DNA from: Crossiella cryophila
GTDB lineage: Bacteria; Actinomycetota; Actinomycetes; Mycobacteriales; Pseudonocardiaceae
NCBI RefSeq assembly: GCF_014204915.1
Contig: NZ_JACHMH010000001.1
Span: 9,275,501 to 9,339,500 of the forward strand
Direction: 5' to 3'
Length of the DNA stretch: 64,000 nt
The position numbers and the translations under genes are program-made. Each line of letters opens with the position of its first letter. Position 1 is the first letter of the stretch. Positions 51,562 through 59,248 of the stretch are shown one piece after another. The notes under the pieces were generated by a model that saw only the letters and a list, made by a program, of their open reading frames with translations, had not been told where the DNA came from and did not search any database.

Positions 51562-52041
51562 TCAGGAGGTGCTGTTTTCATCCGTGCCCTCGGGGTCAGC
51601 CTTGGCGATGCTGTCCTCCCAAAATTCCCGCACCAATGGTGCGACCACAGTCGTGGCGATCTGAATCGCCTCCCCGCGGCTGAACCGGAACCGGCGCCCC
51701 AGCTCCGGAGTCCACTTCACCACGCCCTTCTCCCACAATCCATTACCCATGCGGTCGAAGGAGGCGCTGTTGTGCCGCACCGCCCAACATGGTCCATCGG
51801 CATCGTCCGTGTCGCACCGGGTGACCATGACCGCCAGCTCCGTTAGATCCTCGTCCGCATCCTCCGGCCACACTGGGAACCGGAACTCAGTGGCGCGAGC
51901 AAGCAGCTCCCTGCGGGAGTGCACGCCCGAAGCCGGCCAGCCGGGCTGGAACCGCACACTCCACCAGGCGATCAGACCCAGTACGAGGAACCCGGTGATG
52001 AAACCTGCGGCGACGATGACGTCGCGGAGTTCTGGAGACAT
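51562..52041 (-). CDS. membrane-anchored hypothetical protein
   Basis: A 159-residue protein with one N-terminal membrane segment (VIVAAGFITGFLVLGLIAWW, about 8-27) and a soluble domain with two cysteines (TRCDTDDADGPCWAV), which is basic then acidic at the end. It stands alone under an exact promoter motif 69 bp upstream. The soluble domain resembles small surface proteins, but no family is recognised. Confidence 0.7.
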   Translation of the reverse strand: MSPELRDVIVAAGFITGFLVLGLIAWWSVRFQPGWPASGVHSRRELLARATEFRFPVWPEDADEDLTELAVMVTRCDTDDADGPCWAVRHNSASFDRMGNGLWEKGVVKWTPELGRRFRFSRGEAIQIATTVVAPLVREFWEDSIAKADPEGTDENSTS

Positions 52042-52101
52042 GTCCTGTTCCCTTCAACGGGCCAACACATCCGGTTGACCGCAGTCCCGTGTCGACTCGG
52101 C

Positions 52102-52110
52102 AGGTAACGC
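52102..52110 (-). promoter_or_regulatory. GCGTTACCT element promoter-like motif (exact)
   Basis: Exact copy 69 bp before the ATG at 52041, in the divergent gap before the SecA-like gene. Confidence 0.6.
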
Positions 52111-52152
52111 ACTCCTGCCGCACGGCCCGCACAGCCCCCGACTCACCTGGCT

Positions 52153-54522
52153 GTGCTGCAACGGATGCTGGAGAAGATCGAGTGCTGGGTTCCGCGGCGA
52201 TTCCGGGGCATCGCCCGCGACTGCATCGCCCTCCAGCCCCGGTACCGAAGCCGCGCCGACACCGACCTGACGGCGCGATACCGGCGACTACGCGAGTTGG
52301 CGCACCACCAGCCCCCGACCCACACGCTGCGCCGGTACCTCGTGGCGCACACCTTCGCCGTTGGCCGAGAAGCAATCCGTCGAACCCTGGGAACCGAACA
52401 CCGGCCAGTGCAACTACTCGGCGCCGCCGCGGTCGCGTACGGGCACCTCGCCGAGATCGCCACCGGCGAGGGCAAGACGATCACCTTGTTCCTGGCCGCG
52501 GCCGCCCATGCCTTGCGCGGTAACGGGGTGCACGTCATCACCGCCAACTCCTACCTCGCTGCCCGGGACGCAGCCGCCCTCGAACCCGCTTACCGGCTGC
52601 TCGGCCTGACAGTTGCCCCGGTACCTGCCGAAACTCATCGGAAGGCCCGCCGGTGCGCCTATGCCGCCGACATCACCTACGGCACGCTCGCCGACTTCGG
52701 GTTCGACCACCTCCGCGACGCCCTGGTCACCAATCCCGCGGACCGGGTGCACCGCGGACACCATGTGGCGATCCTGGACGAGGCGGACGCGGTGCTCATC
52801 GACGAGGCCAACACCTCGCTGATCCTCACCACCTCAACCGACGCCCCGGCCGACCGCTGGCCGTCCGAGTTGGCCGCCGTTGTCCCGCGGCTGACGCCGG
52901 TGCTGGACTACCACGGCCTCCTGAGCGAAGGGCAGGTCGGCTACACCGACCGCGGCTGGAGCCGCCTCCACCAGTTCTCCGCTGTCGATCCCGAGGCGTG
53001 GCGATCCGCGGAATTTCTGGCCGCCGCGCAGAACGCCCTCGCCGCGCACCTGCTCTACGAGATGGGCCGGGACTACATCGTTGAAGATGAGCAGGTTCTC
53101 CTGGTTGATGTCCACACAGGACGGTCACTGCCGGGCCGCCGTCTGGCAACCGGACTACACCAGGCACTGGAGGCCAAGGAGAAGTTGCCCGTATGCGCAG
53201 ACCCGGTTCCCCGGGCATCGATCAGCGTTCAGGCGTTTCTGCGGCAGTACCGCCTCCTCGGCGGAGTCAGCGGCACTGTGATGTCGGAGGCCGCCGAACT
53301 CCGCCGCGTCTACCGGGTTCCGGTCACCCACATCCCGCCACACCGGCCAAGTCGACGAGTCGACCTGCCGGACCAGCTGTATCCGACCAGCGCCGCCCGG
53401 GATGAGGCCCTTGTCGACGAAGTGCTTGCCGCACATCGGCAACGGCGACCAGTGCTGGTGAGCACGCCCAGTTGCGTGGCCGCGAGAAACCTGTTCGGGC
53501 ATCTGACGGCAGCCGGTCTCCGGCCTCGCCTTCTCACCGCAGAAGACGACCAGGCCGAGGCCCAGGTCATCAGCCAAGCCGGCCGAATCGACGCGGTCAC
53601 GGTGGCCACCGGGCTTGCCGGGCGCGGCACCGACATCCGCTTGGGCGGCCCCGACACCGCGGAAGCCCGGCGAATCCGCAGACTCGGGGGTCTGCTGGTG
53701 CTGGCGGCCGGGCGGTCGACATCACCTCGGGCGGACCGTCAGCTGGCTGGCCGGGCCGGGCGGCAAGGAGATCCCGGTACAACAAGGTTCCTGCTCTCCG
53801 CCGAGGACGACCTGCTCCTGGACAACGCTTCCACCGAGCTACGCCGCGTCCTCGACACCCACCCCGGTCACGCCGAAACGCCCCTGATCGGCCGACCGGT
53901 TGACCGGCTTGTCCGTCGCGCTCAGGTCACCGCAGACTGGCGACGGTTCCTCGCACGACGCCAACTCCAGCGCTACGACGAGGTGATCGACCACCAGTGG
54001 CAGGCGGTCGCCCGCAGCCGCAGCCACATCCTGACTGGCGACCTCCACGACACTCTGCCCACACTCGCGACCGCGGTCCGGGGGTGGGCGCCGGGCCAGC
54101 TCCGCGCCGTCGGCGGACGGACTTGGCCGGCAAGCGCGTTCTGCGGGCCGGACGGCGCCGAAGCCGCGACCCGGGGCCGGATCGGGGACGCGCTTGTCCA
54201 GCACGGACAACAGGAAATCCGGCAGCTCCTGCTCGCCGTCGTGGACCAGGCGTGGACCGATCACATCCACACGCTGCTCGTACACCAGGACGCCAGCCAC
54301 GCCGCGGTCTGGCTGCACAGCGACCCGGTCGAGGAGTTCCGCCGAGTAGCGATCAGCAGCTATCAGAACATGATCACCTCGGCCCGTCGTGAACTCCTGC
54401 GAACACTCCTGCAGGACCCCTCGCCGCCTGTGCTCCCACTACGGCACCGAGATCGCCGCTGGGAGGGAACTGCCCAGGACGAACCTCCAAAGGACTCGAC
54501 CTCGCACCGGCCGACCTGGTAG
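52153..54522 (+). CDS. SecA-like preprotein translocase ATPase (SecA2-sized paralogue)
   Basis: A 789-residue SecA homologue. It has EIATGEGKTIT (Walker A, 101-111), ILDEADAVLIDEANTSLIL (Walker B with the IDEA element, near 208-226), SGTVMSEAAELRRVYRV, the second-domain ATGLAGRGTDIRLGG and the RQLAGRAGRQGDPGTTRFLLSAEDDLLL box. The C-terminal zinc tail of housekeeping SecA is missing and the length matches accessory SecA2 (about 800). It could push selected element proteins through SecYEG; no SecY partner is encoded here. The start may be GTG 52153 or ATG 52165. The element has its own signal-peptide and lipoprotein cargo. Confidence 0.88.
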   Translation: MLQRMLEKIECWVPRRFRGIARDCIALQPRYRSRADTDLTARYRRLRELAHHQPPTHTLRRYLVAHTFAVGREAIRRTLGTEHRPVQLLGAAAVAYGHLAEIATGEGKTITLFLAAAAHALRGNGVHVITANSYLAARDAAALEPAYRLLGLTVAPVPAETHRKARRCAYAADITYGTLADFGFDHLRDALVTNPADRVHRGHHVAILDEADAVLIDEANTSLILTTSTDAPADRWPSELAAVVPRLTPVLDYHGLLSEGQVGYTDRGWSRLHQFSAVDPEAWRSAEFLAAAQNALAAHLLYEMGRDYIVEDEQVLLVDVHTGRSLPGRRLATGLHQALEAKEKLPVCADPVPRASISVQAFLRQYRLLGGVSGTVMSEAAELRRVYRVPVTHIPPHRPSRRVDLPDQLYPTSAARDEALVDEVLAAHRQRRPVLVSTPSCVAARNLFGHLTAAGLRPRLLTAEDDQAEAQVISQAGRIDAVTVATGLAGRGTDIRLGGPDTAEARRIRRLGGLLVLAAGRSTSPRADRQLAGRAGRQGDPGTTRFLLSAEDDLLLDNASTELRRVLDTHPGHAETPLIGRPVDRLVRRAQVTADWRRFLARRQLQRYDEVIDHQWQAVARSRSHILTGDLHDTLPTLATAVRGWAPGQLRAVGGRTWPASAFCGPDGAEAATRGRIGDALVQHGQQEIRQLLLAVVDQAWTDHIHTLLVHQDASHAAVWLHSDPVEEFRRVAISSYQNMITSARRELLRTLLQDPSPPVLPLRHRDRRWEGTAQDEPPKDSTSHRPTW

Positions 54523-54567
54523 CCGGCGCCGCTGGTGCAGGCGATCTGGATGGGGTCGGGCCAGCCT

Positions 54568-54576
54568 GCGTTACCT
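54568..54576 (+). promoter_or_regulatory. GCGTTACCT element promoter-like motif (exact)
   Basis: Exact copy 44 bp before the GTG start of the NlpC/P60 gene. Confidence 0.6.
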
Positions 54577-54611
54577 GGCCAAACCGAAGGCCAGAACAGG
54601 AGGAGTGCGCC

Positions 54612-56462
54612 GTGCGACGCGACTTTTACACACCGTCCACACAGGACGACGACCCGGACGGCACCCCGATCGACGAGGACCTCCAGCGCGGACGACAAGC
54701 CGTTGCACAAGCACGACAACTGCTGCGCGGAGACACCGACGCCGCCCGCCGGACCCGGGTGGGCCTGGCAGTCCTCGGCGGCATTGGCGCCTTGGCCGCT
54801 GCCGCCCCAATGGTCGCGGCGATCCAGGAGCAGCCGCAAGCCCCTGCCCCGGACGCTCCTGTGGCTCAATCACCAGAACGCGGCGGTGCGGCGGAACAGT
54901 CACCGGTCGTACCCAGCCCCCTGAACGCCCAGCTTGACCGCGGCGAGACGTTGCTGCGAACCGTGGCGGGCTCGGTCGAAACGGCGGAGAAAGCCCTGAA
55001 CTCGGCCAATCGCAACACCACCACGTCGCCCGGCAAAGCCCTGTCCGCGGTCACCGAAGCCAAGGACAAGGCAACAGCGGCAGCGGCTCTGGTAGCCGAG
55101 CTGGTCCCGGCAGTCGAACAGCTGGGTGACAGCGCCCTCACCCAGCGGGCCATCGGAGCCAGGGAAGCCGCCGCGTCGTTGGTCCAACGCGCGAACACCG
55201 CCTGGGAACAGCACCAGAAGTCGGTCGAGACCGCCAAGAAGACCCAGCTCGTCACCAGTGCGCGTACCGCGTCGGCCACCGCCGCCAGCACCCTCGACAC
55301 CGCCGCTGAGAGGGTCCACAACGCGCGGGCGGCGGTTACCGCGGCGGTGGCCTCCGTGCGAGAGCGCAAGCCCGCCCTGCACGTGGAGAAACTGCTCGAC
55401 CAAGCCCGCACCGCGTTGGAGGGAGCCGCGGCCAGTCTGACCTCGGCCGGAACCTCCGCCCGCAAGGCCGCCGACACCGCGGAATCCGCAGGTGCCGCAC
55501 AGCCGCGCCACGCGGCCAAGACCCTGCTCGACCGGGTGCGGAGCCTGGAGGACTCCCTGGCCGCGGCGCGCGGTGAACTGCCCAAGCTGCTCGACAAGGT
55601 CGCCGACCTCCGCCGAGCGGAAACGCTGGAACTGGCGACCGCCACCGCCCGAGTCGCCGCCGACGCGGTCACCGCGACCAGCCAGAGCCTGGACGCCGCA
55701 GCCGGCCCCCTTGCCGAGGCCGAAGCACAACGCGGCGACCAGCAGTCCACGGCAGCGGTGCGCGACTTCGCCACTACGACAGCCCGGCTCAGCCAGGCAC
55801 GCCAACTCCACACCACCGCCGACCACGCGCTACGCACCGCGACGGAAGCACTACCAGCCGGCTCACCCGACCCCAGCGCACCGGCGACCCTGCTCAGGTC
55901 CGCGATCACCACGAACACGGCCAACAACGACCGGCTGGCCAACTTCGAACACCGCATCCAGGCACTGGCCGCCCACCTGACCCAACAGCCACCACCGGCA
56001 CCAACCCCAGCGCCGCCGTCGCTCTCGCCGGCACCGGCAGCGCAAGCTCCGGCACGCCAAGCGGCGGGAGTCAGCGTGCAACTGCCGGGCGGACGCGGGA
56101 CCGTGCAGGCCCCCAACACCAAGGCCGCCAACGCCATCCGCGCGGCCCTGAGTCAGCTCGGCACCCCCTACGTCTGGGGCGGACAGCAGCCCGGCCGCGG
56201 CTTCGACTGCTCGGGCCTGACCAGCTGGGCCTACCGGCAAGCAGGCGTGCACCTGCCCAGGGTCTCCACCGCCCAAGCCGTCGGACCCCGCATCCAGGCA
56301 GGCCAGCTCCAACCCGGCGACCTGGTGGTGTGGGCCGGACACGTCGCGATGTACATCGGCAACGGGTACATGGTCGAAGCGGGCAGCCCCGTGCAGATCA
56401 GCCGCCTGCGCACGACGAACCTGAAGATGCGGTTCCTGGGCTTCCACCGACCGACCGGCTGA
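54612..56462 (+). CDS. membrane-anchored NlpC/P60 peptidoglycan hydrolase with long coiled coil
   Basis: A 616-residue protein: a cytosolic N-terminus, one membrane segment (VGLAVLGGIGALAAAAPMVAAI, about 51-72), a 400-residue Ala-rich coiled coil, a Pro-rich linker and a C-terminal NlpC/P60 domain. The catalytic Cys is in GFDCSGLTSW (about 532), the His in AGHVAMY (about 577), with YVWGGQ before them. It should cut peptide stems in the cell wall and could open the wall for a transfer or secretion machine. GTG 54612 follows AGGAGG. It lies downstream of the SecA-like gene under its own motif. Confidence 0.88.
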   Translation: MRRDFYTPSTQDDDPDGTPIDEDLQRGRQAVAQARQLLRGDTDAARRTRVGLAVLGGIGALAAAAPMVAAIQEQPQAPAPDAPVAQSPERGGAAEQSPVVPSPLNAQLDRGETLLRTVAGSVETAEKALNSANRNTTTSPGKALSAVTEAKDKATAAAALVAELVPAVEQLGDSALTQRAIGAREAAASLVQRANTAWEQHQKSVETAKKTQLVTSARTASATAASTLDTAAERVHNARAAVTAAVASVRERKPALHVEKLLDQARTALEGAAASLTSAGTSARKAADTAESAGAAQPRHAAKTLLDRVRSLEDSLAAARGELPKLLDKVADLRRAETLELATATARVAADAVTATSQSLDAAAGPLAEAEAQRGDQQSTAAVRDFATTTARLSQARQLHTTADHALRTATEALPAGSPDPSAPATLLRSAITTNTANNDRLANFEHRIQALAAHLTQQPPPAPTPAPPSLSPAPAAQAPARQAAGVSVQLPGGRGTVQAPNTKAANAIRAALSQLGTPYVWGGQQPGRGFDCSGLTSWAYRQAGVHLPRVSTAQAVGPRIQAGQLQPGDLVVWAGHVAMYIGNGYMVEAGSPVQISRLRTTNLKMRFLGFHRPTG

Positions 56463-56468
56463 GCAACA

Positions 56469-56504
56469 CGGGAGGGAGGCGCCCGATCGGACGCCTCCCT
56501 CCCG
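56469..56504. terminator. bidirectional terminator hairpin
   Basis: A perfect 13-bp stem (CGGGAGGGAGGCG and complement) with a 10-nt loop between convergent genes. Confidence 0.8.
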
Positions 56505-56516
56505 AACAGCACGCCG

Positions 56517-56867
56517 CTACAACGGCAGGCACTTCCTACCGGTACGGACCAGGTGCTTGGCCCACACCCAGCCGCCGCCCGAGCCGGTCAGCTCGCGGAC
56601 CATGTCGCCGGAGGCGCGGTGGGGGAAGGCGTGCTGGTCGGCCCACACGATGGTGCCGCTGTAGAGGTAGCCGATCCTGCTCGCCACGTCAGGGACGAAC
56701 TGCTGGTTGGCGTACTTGTACGTACCGCCGCGCCAGACCGCGAACTCGCAGACGATGATCTGCTTGGCGGGCATCATGACCGACGCGGCAGCGTCGGTTC
56801 CCGCAAGGCTCACGGCCAGGCCGAAAGCACTGATCGCGGTCGCGCAGCGGAGTGCGATGTTCTTCAT
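56517..56867 (-). CDS. small secreted two-cysteine protein (paralogue of 6168-6518)
   Basis: A 116-residue precursor with a signal peptide (basic MKNIALR, hydrophobic core, cleavage near AAA). The mature part has the family landmarks shared with the protein at 6168: IIVCEF, a YLYSGTIVWADQ middle, VRELTGSGGGWVWA, and a KCLPL end. Even the DNA of the last codons is the same in both genes. The motif is 52 bp upstream. The two genes lie 50 kb apart in the same element, pointing to old duplication. Function unknown; extracellular. Confidence 0.8.
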   Translation of the reverse strand: MKNIALRCATAISAFGLAVSLAGTDAAASVMMPAKQIIVCEFAVWRGGTYKYANQQFVPDVASRIGYLYSGTIVWADQHAFPHRASGDMVRELTGSGGGWVWAKHLVRTGRKCLPL

Positions 56868-56910
56868 CGGCAGAGGTTCCTTTCCAAACGAACAACGGGA
56901 ACGCCCTGCC

Positions 56911-56919
56911 AGGTAACGC
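56911..56919 (-). promoter_or_regulatory. GCGTTACCT element promoter-like motif (exact), minus arm of a divergent pair
   Basis: Exact copy 52 bp before the small secreted protein gene. It forms a face-out inverted pair with 56951-56959. Confidence 0.6.
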
Positions 56920-56950
56920 AAACCCGAACGGGTACCCGACAACCGTGGCC

Positions 56951-56959
56951 GCGTTACCT
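56951..56959 (+). promoter_or_regulatory. GCGTTACCT element promoter-like motif (exact), plus arm of a divergent pair
   Basis: Exact copy 45 bp before the ATG at 56996. Both copies of the pair extend to the 10-mer GCGTTACCTG. Confidence 0.6.
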
Positions 56960-56995
56960 GCCTGCGACGAAGGCTGATCAGTCCGGGAGGTGGTA

Positions 56996-57451
56996 ATGCG
57001 TCGTGAAGTCGGCGGACGCCTTCCAGTGGCGAGCCGGATCGTTGCCGCCCTCGTTCCTCAAGCTCGCGCCGCACCATCGGTTCCGACACTGTCCTTGGCT
57101 GAGCTGGCAGCCCTTCCCAGCGACGCCTCGATGGCCTACGGCATGTCCACAGTGGACCAATCCGGGCGAGTCGCCGACCGCGCCGTGCTCCGGGCGCTGC
57201 GCTGGCGGCAAGGCGACATCCTTGATCTCCAGGTTCTGGGCCAAGCCCTTGTCGTCCAGACCAGCGAACGTGGTCAGGCCCGCGTGGTCGGCGGACCGGC
57301 TGTGGCGATTCCCGCTTACCTCAGGGGTCGCATCGGGCTGCGAACCGGTGATCGGGTCCTGTTGGCCGGTGCGCCGGAGCACGGGGTGTTGCTGGTTCTG
57401 ACCACCGCCCTGCTGGACAGCCTGCTGGTCTCGCATTGGCAAGGCCGGTGA
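56996..57451 (+). CDS. AbrB/SpoVT-like DNA-binding protein, copy 1
   Basis: A 151-residue protein with an AbrB/MazE-like swapped-hairpin segment (MSTVDQSGRVADRAVLRALRW, then GDILDLQVLGQALVVQT) and a second similar half (VAIPAYLRGRIGLRTGDRVLLAG). A clear paralogue is on the far side of the integrase (58522). ATG 56996 follows GGGAGGTGG. Such pairs next to integrases are likely regulators of excision or element genes. The stop lies 36 bp from the convergent integrase stop. Confidence 0.75.
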   Translation: MRREVGGRLPVASRIVAALVPQARAAPSVPTLSLAELAALPSDASMAYGMSTVDQSGRVADRAVLRALRWRQGDILDLQVLGQALVVQTSERGQARVVGGPAVAIPAYLRGRIGLRTGDRVLLAGAPEHGVLLVLTTALLDSLLVSHWQGR

Positions 57452-57487
57452 CCGTGACGGCGAGCTGCCACGGCCACCGGCGGTTCG

Positions 57488-58525
57488 TCAGCCCTCCGTC
57501 GCCAAGGGATGGGGCTCGCCGGTCATCGCCGACAACGCCGCGGCCACCTCACCAAGGGACGCCTCAACGTAGGTGCTGGTGGCTCCGCCATCGCCCTTTG
57601 CCGAGTGTCCGGCGAAGGCTCGGGCAACGGCGTGGCCGAAGTTGCGCTCAACCCAGGTGAGGGTGGTGTGGCGGAGCCAGTGAGTGCTGATCTGCTGCGC
57701 GTACACCCAAGCCAGGTACTTGCCGAGACGGTGCCACAGGTAGTCGTAGCGGTGGCGAGTCAACGGCTTCCCGTTGCTGTACCGCAGCAGCAGGCCGGAC
57801 GGGTCGCCGTCCCCTCGATACTCGAAGTGCGCCAGGAGATGCTTCATCAGCGTTGGCGAGACTGGTTGCGACCTGTACAGGTCCCCCTTCTCGCACAACT
57901 GGATCAGGCACAGATCCGGGTCGAGGTCGCAACGCCGCAAGGCCATGGCCCCGGCACGGCGACAGGCGGTTTCGGTGTGCAGCCGCAACAACAGGCCATC
58001 CAGGGCTGGGTCATCTCCGGTGGTGACCGCGACCCTGTTGATCTCGGCGAGCCGTGCATCTTGCAGGCCGTGCCGCCGGCCCGGCGGCTGCGCCGGTTTC
58101 CTGACCTTGAGGGCGGGGTTGCGGTCCTTGCTCATCAGCTCGTCGTCGACAAGGTGCTTGTACAGACACCGCAGTGCGGAAACGAAGTGTGCCGCCGCAC
58201 TGTGCCCGCCCCGCGTGCTACGCCGACGGACCGCGTTCCTCCGCACCTCCTCGCGTTTGGCGGTGATCTCCGACGGAGACACCTCATCCATCCGCCGGTC
58301 ACCCCAGTCACGCTCGACGATCTTCAAGTACGGCCCATACGCACGAGCGGTGCCGGTGCCGAACGAACCCGAGACCTTCGGGATGTACTCCGCGAACGTC
58401 GGCACCGGAGGTCGATCTTGCGATTCCCCCAGCAGGTCCTCGACCGTGATTCCCATGCTGAGAAGCACCACCCGCGCCGCTTCGATCTGCGCCGCGGTGG
58501 CCGGATTGTCGTTGTGGCCGGTCAC
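57488..58525 (-). CDS. tyrosine recombinase / integrase
   Basis: A 345-residue site-specific recombinase. An N-terminal SAM-like DNA-binding domain (about 40-135) precedes a catalytic domain with the expected residues: Arg in ETACRRAG (189/190), Lys near 213 (CEKGD), HWLRHTTL (His 282, Arg 285), AGHS (His 307) and the nucleophile Tyr 319 (TSTYVEAS). The length suits integrative elements. The GTG at 58525 overlaps the upstream AbrB-like stop (58522-58525), so regulator and integrase are co-translated. No att repeat or tRNA gene was found nearby. Confidence 0.9.
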   Translation of the reverse strand: MTGHNDNPATAAQIEAARVVLLSMGITVEDLLGESQDRPPVPTFAEYIPKVSGSFGTGTARAYGPYLKIVERDWGDRRMDEVSPSEITAKREEVRRNAVRRRSTRGGHSAAAHFVSALRCLYKHLVDDELMSKDRNPALKVRKPAQPPGRRHGLQDARLAEINRVAVTTGDDPALDGLLLRLHTETACRRAGAMALRRCDLDPDLCLIQLCEKGDLYRSQPVSPTLMKHLLAHFEYRGDGDPSGLLLRYSNGKPLTRHRYDYLWHRLGKYLAWVYAQQISTHWLRHTTLTWVERNFGHAVARAFAGHSAKGDGGATSTYVEASLGEVAAALSAMTGEPHPLATEG

Positions 58526-58998
58526 CGCTCACCACCTCCCATCAGGAAGGCGTGGTGCTCGCACAGCATGTGGTCGAGCACGGCAACGCTGTGGATCACC
58601 AGCGTCTGGTTGGCAGGACAGCCGACCACGAGCGCTCGATCACCGCAGCGCAGCCCACAACGGTGCCGGACCGGCGCTGGGATGGCCACGTAGGGTTTGC
58701 GGCCCATCTCCGCCAGGCCGTCCGGCCGGGCCTGGACCACGATCGTGCCGGACTCGACCCGAAACTCCAGCCGGTCTCCTGGCAGCCAACCGAGCGCCTC
58801 CACGACGGCCCGGTTGGCGATCCGGCCGGAGGTGTCGATGGTTCCCATGCCGTAGTAGGTCGCGGTTCTGGGCAACAGCGTGGCCAACTCAGCCAGGGGC
58901 GGTTGCCGGAGTACAGGCCTCCGCGACCCGTCACCGTCCTCCTGCAGAACCGCAGGAGGAGCCACGGCGGAGATGATCTTCTCAGCCACGTCGACCAC
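58522..58998 (-). CDS. AbrB/SpoVT-like DNA-binding protein, copy 2
   Basis: A 158-residue paralogue of the protein at 56996: MGTIDTSGRIANRAVVEALGW, GDRLEFRVESGTIVVQA, then YVAIPAPVRHRCGLRCGDRALVVG. It is coupled to the integrase by GTGA overlap, so it probably regulates or accompanies integration and excision. No GCGTTACCT motif lies in front of it; instead a 20-bp dyad is found at 59112-59131. Confidence 0.78.
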   Translation of the reverse strand: MVDVAEKIISAVAPPAVLQEDGDGSRRPVLRQPPLAELATLLPRTATYYGMGTIDTSGRIANRAVVEALGWLPGDRLEFRVESGTIVVQARPDGLAEMGRKPYVAIPAPVRHRCGLRCGDRALVVGCPANQTLVIHSVAVLDHMLCEHHAFLMGGGER

Positions 58999-59111
58999 CC
59001 GGCCAACCGCCTGACGGCACCACTCCGGAGAACATCGTCAGACAGCCCTGCGGCGGCCTGAACTCACTGATCAACAGCTCTGTGGTCTGGGGAAATCTCC
59101 CCAACCTGGCA

Positions 59112-59131
59112 GCTCGAACGAGCGTTCGAGC
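59112..59131. promoter_or_regulatory. 20-bp dyad upstream of the AbrB-integrase operon
   Basis: GCTCGAAC, four bases, GTTCGAGC: a perfect 8-bp inverted repeat about 115 bp before the ATG at 58998. A possible operator or recombination site. Confidence 0.4.
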
Positions 59132-59185
59132 CGTCCTCGCGGAGTCTAGACAGAAGGTCCGACAGTCCGCCGGTCCCGATGGGGG

Positions 59186-59231
59186 GGACTCTGAGTCCCT
59201 GGGACGGACAGTCCCAGGGACTCAGAGGTCC
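59186..59231. terminator. terminator hairpin after the NarK gene
   Basis: A 20-bp stem with one bulged base (GGACTCTGAGTCCCTGGGAC / GTCCCAGGGACTCAGAGGTCC) and a 5-nt loop, just past the minus-strand NarK stop at 59249. It marks the edge of the chromosomal-type genes. Confidence 0.8.
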
Positions 59232-59248
59232 TGGCTACGGGCTGGCGC

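Noticed and set aside
1799-56959. Reading the motif as an ECF sigma -10 (CGTT) with a GGAA-type -35
   Set aside because: No GGAAC-like element recurs 16-18 bp upstream of the copies.
57452-59248. tRNA gene or att direct repeat next to the integrase
   Set aside because: No tRNA-like cloverleaf and no repeat with the rest of the window was found; the other end is outside the window.
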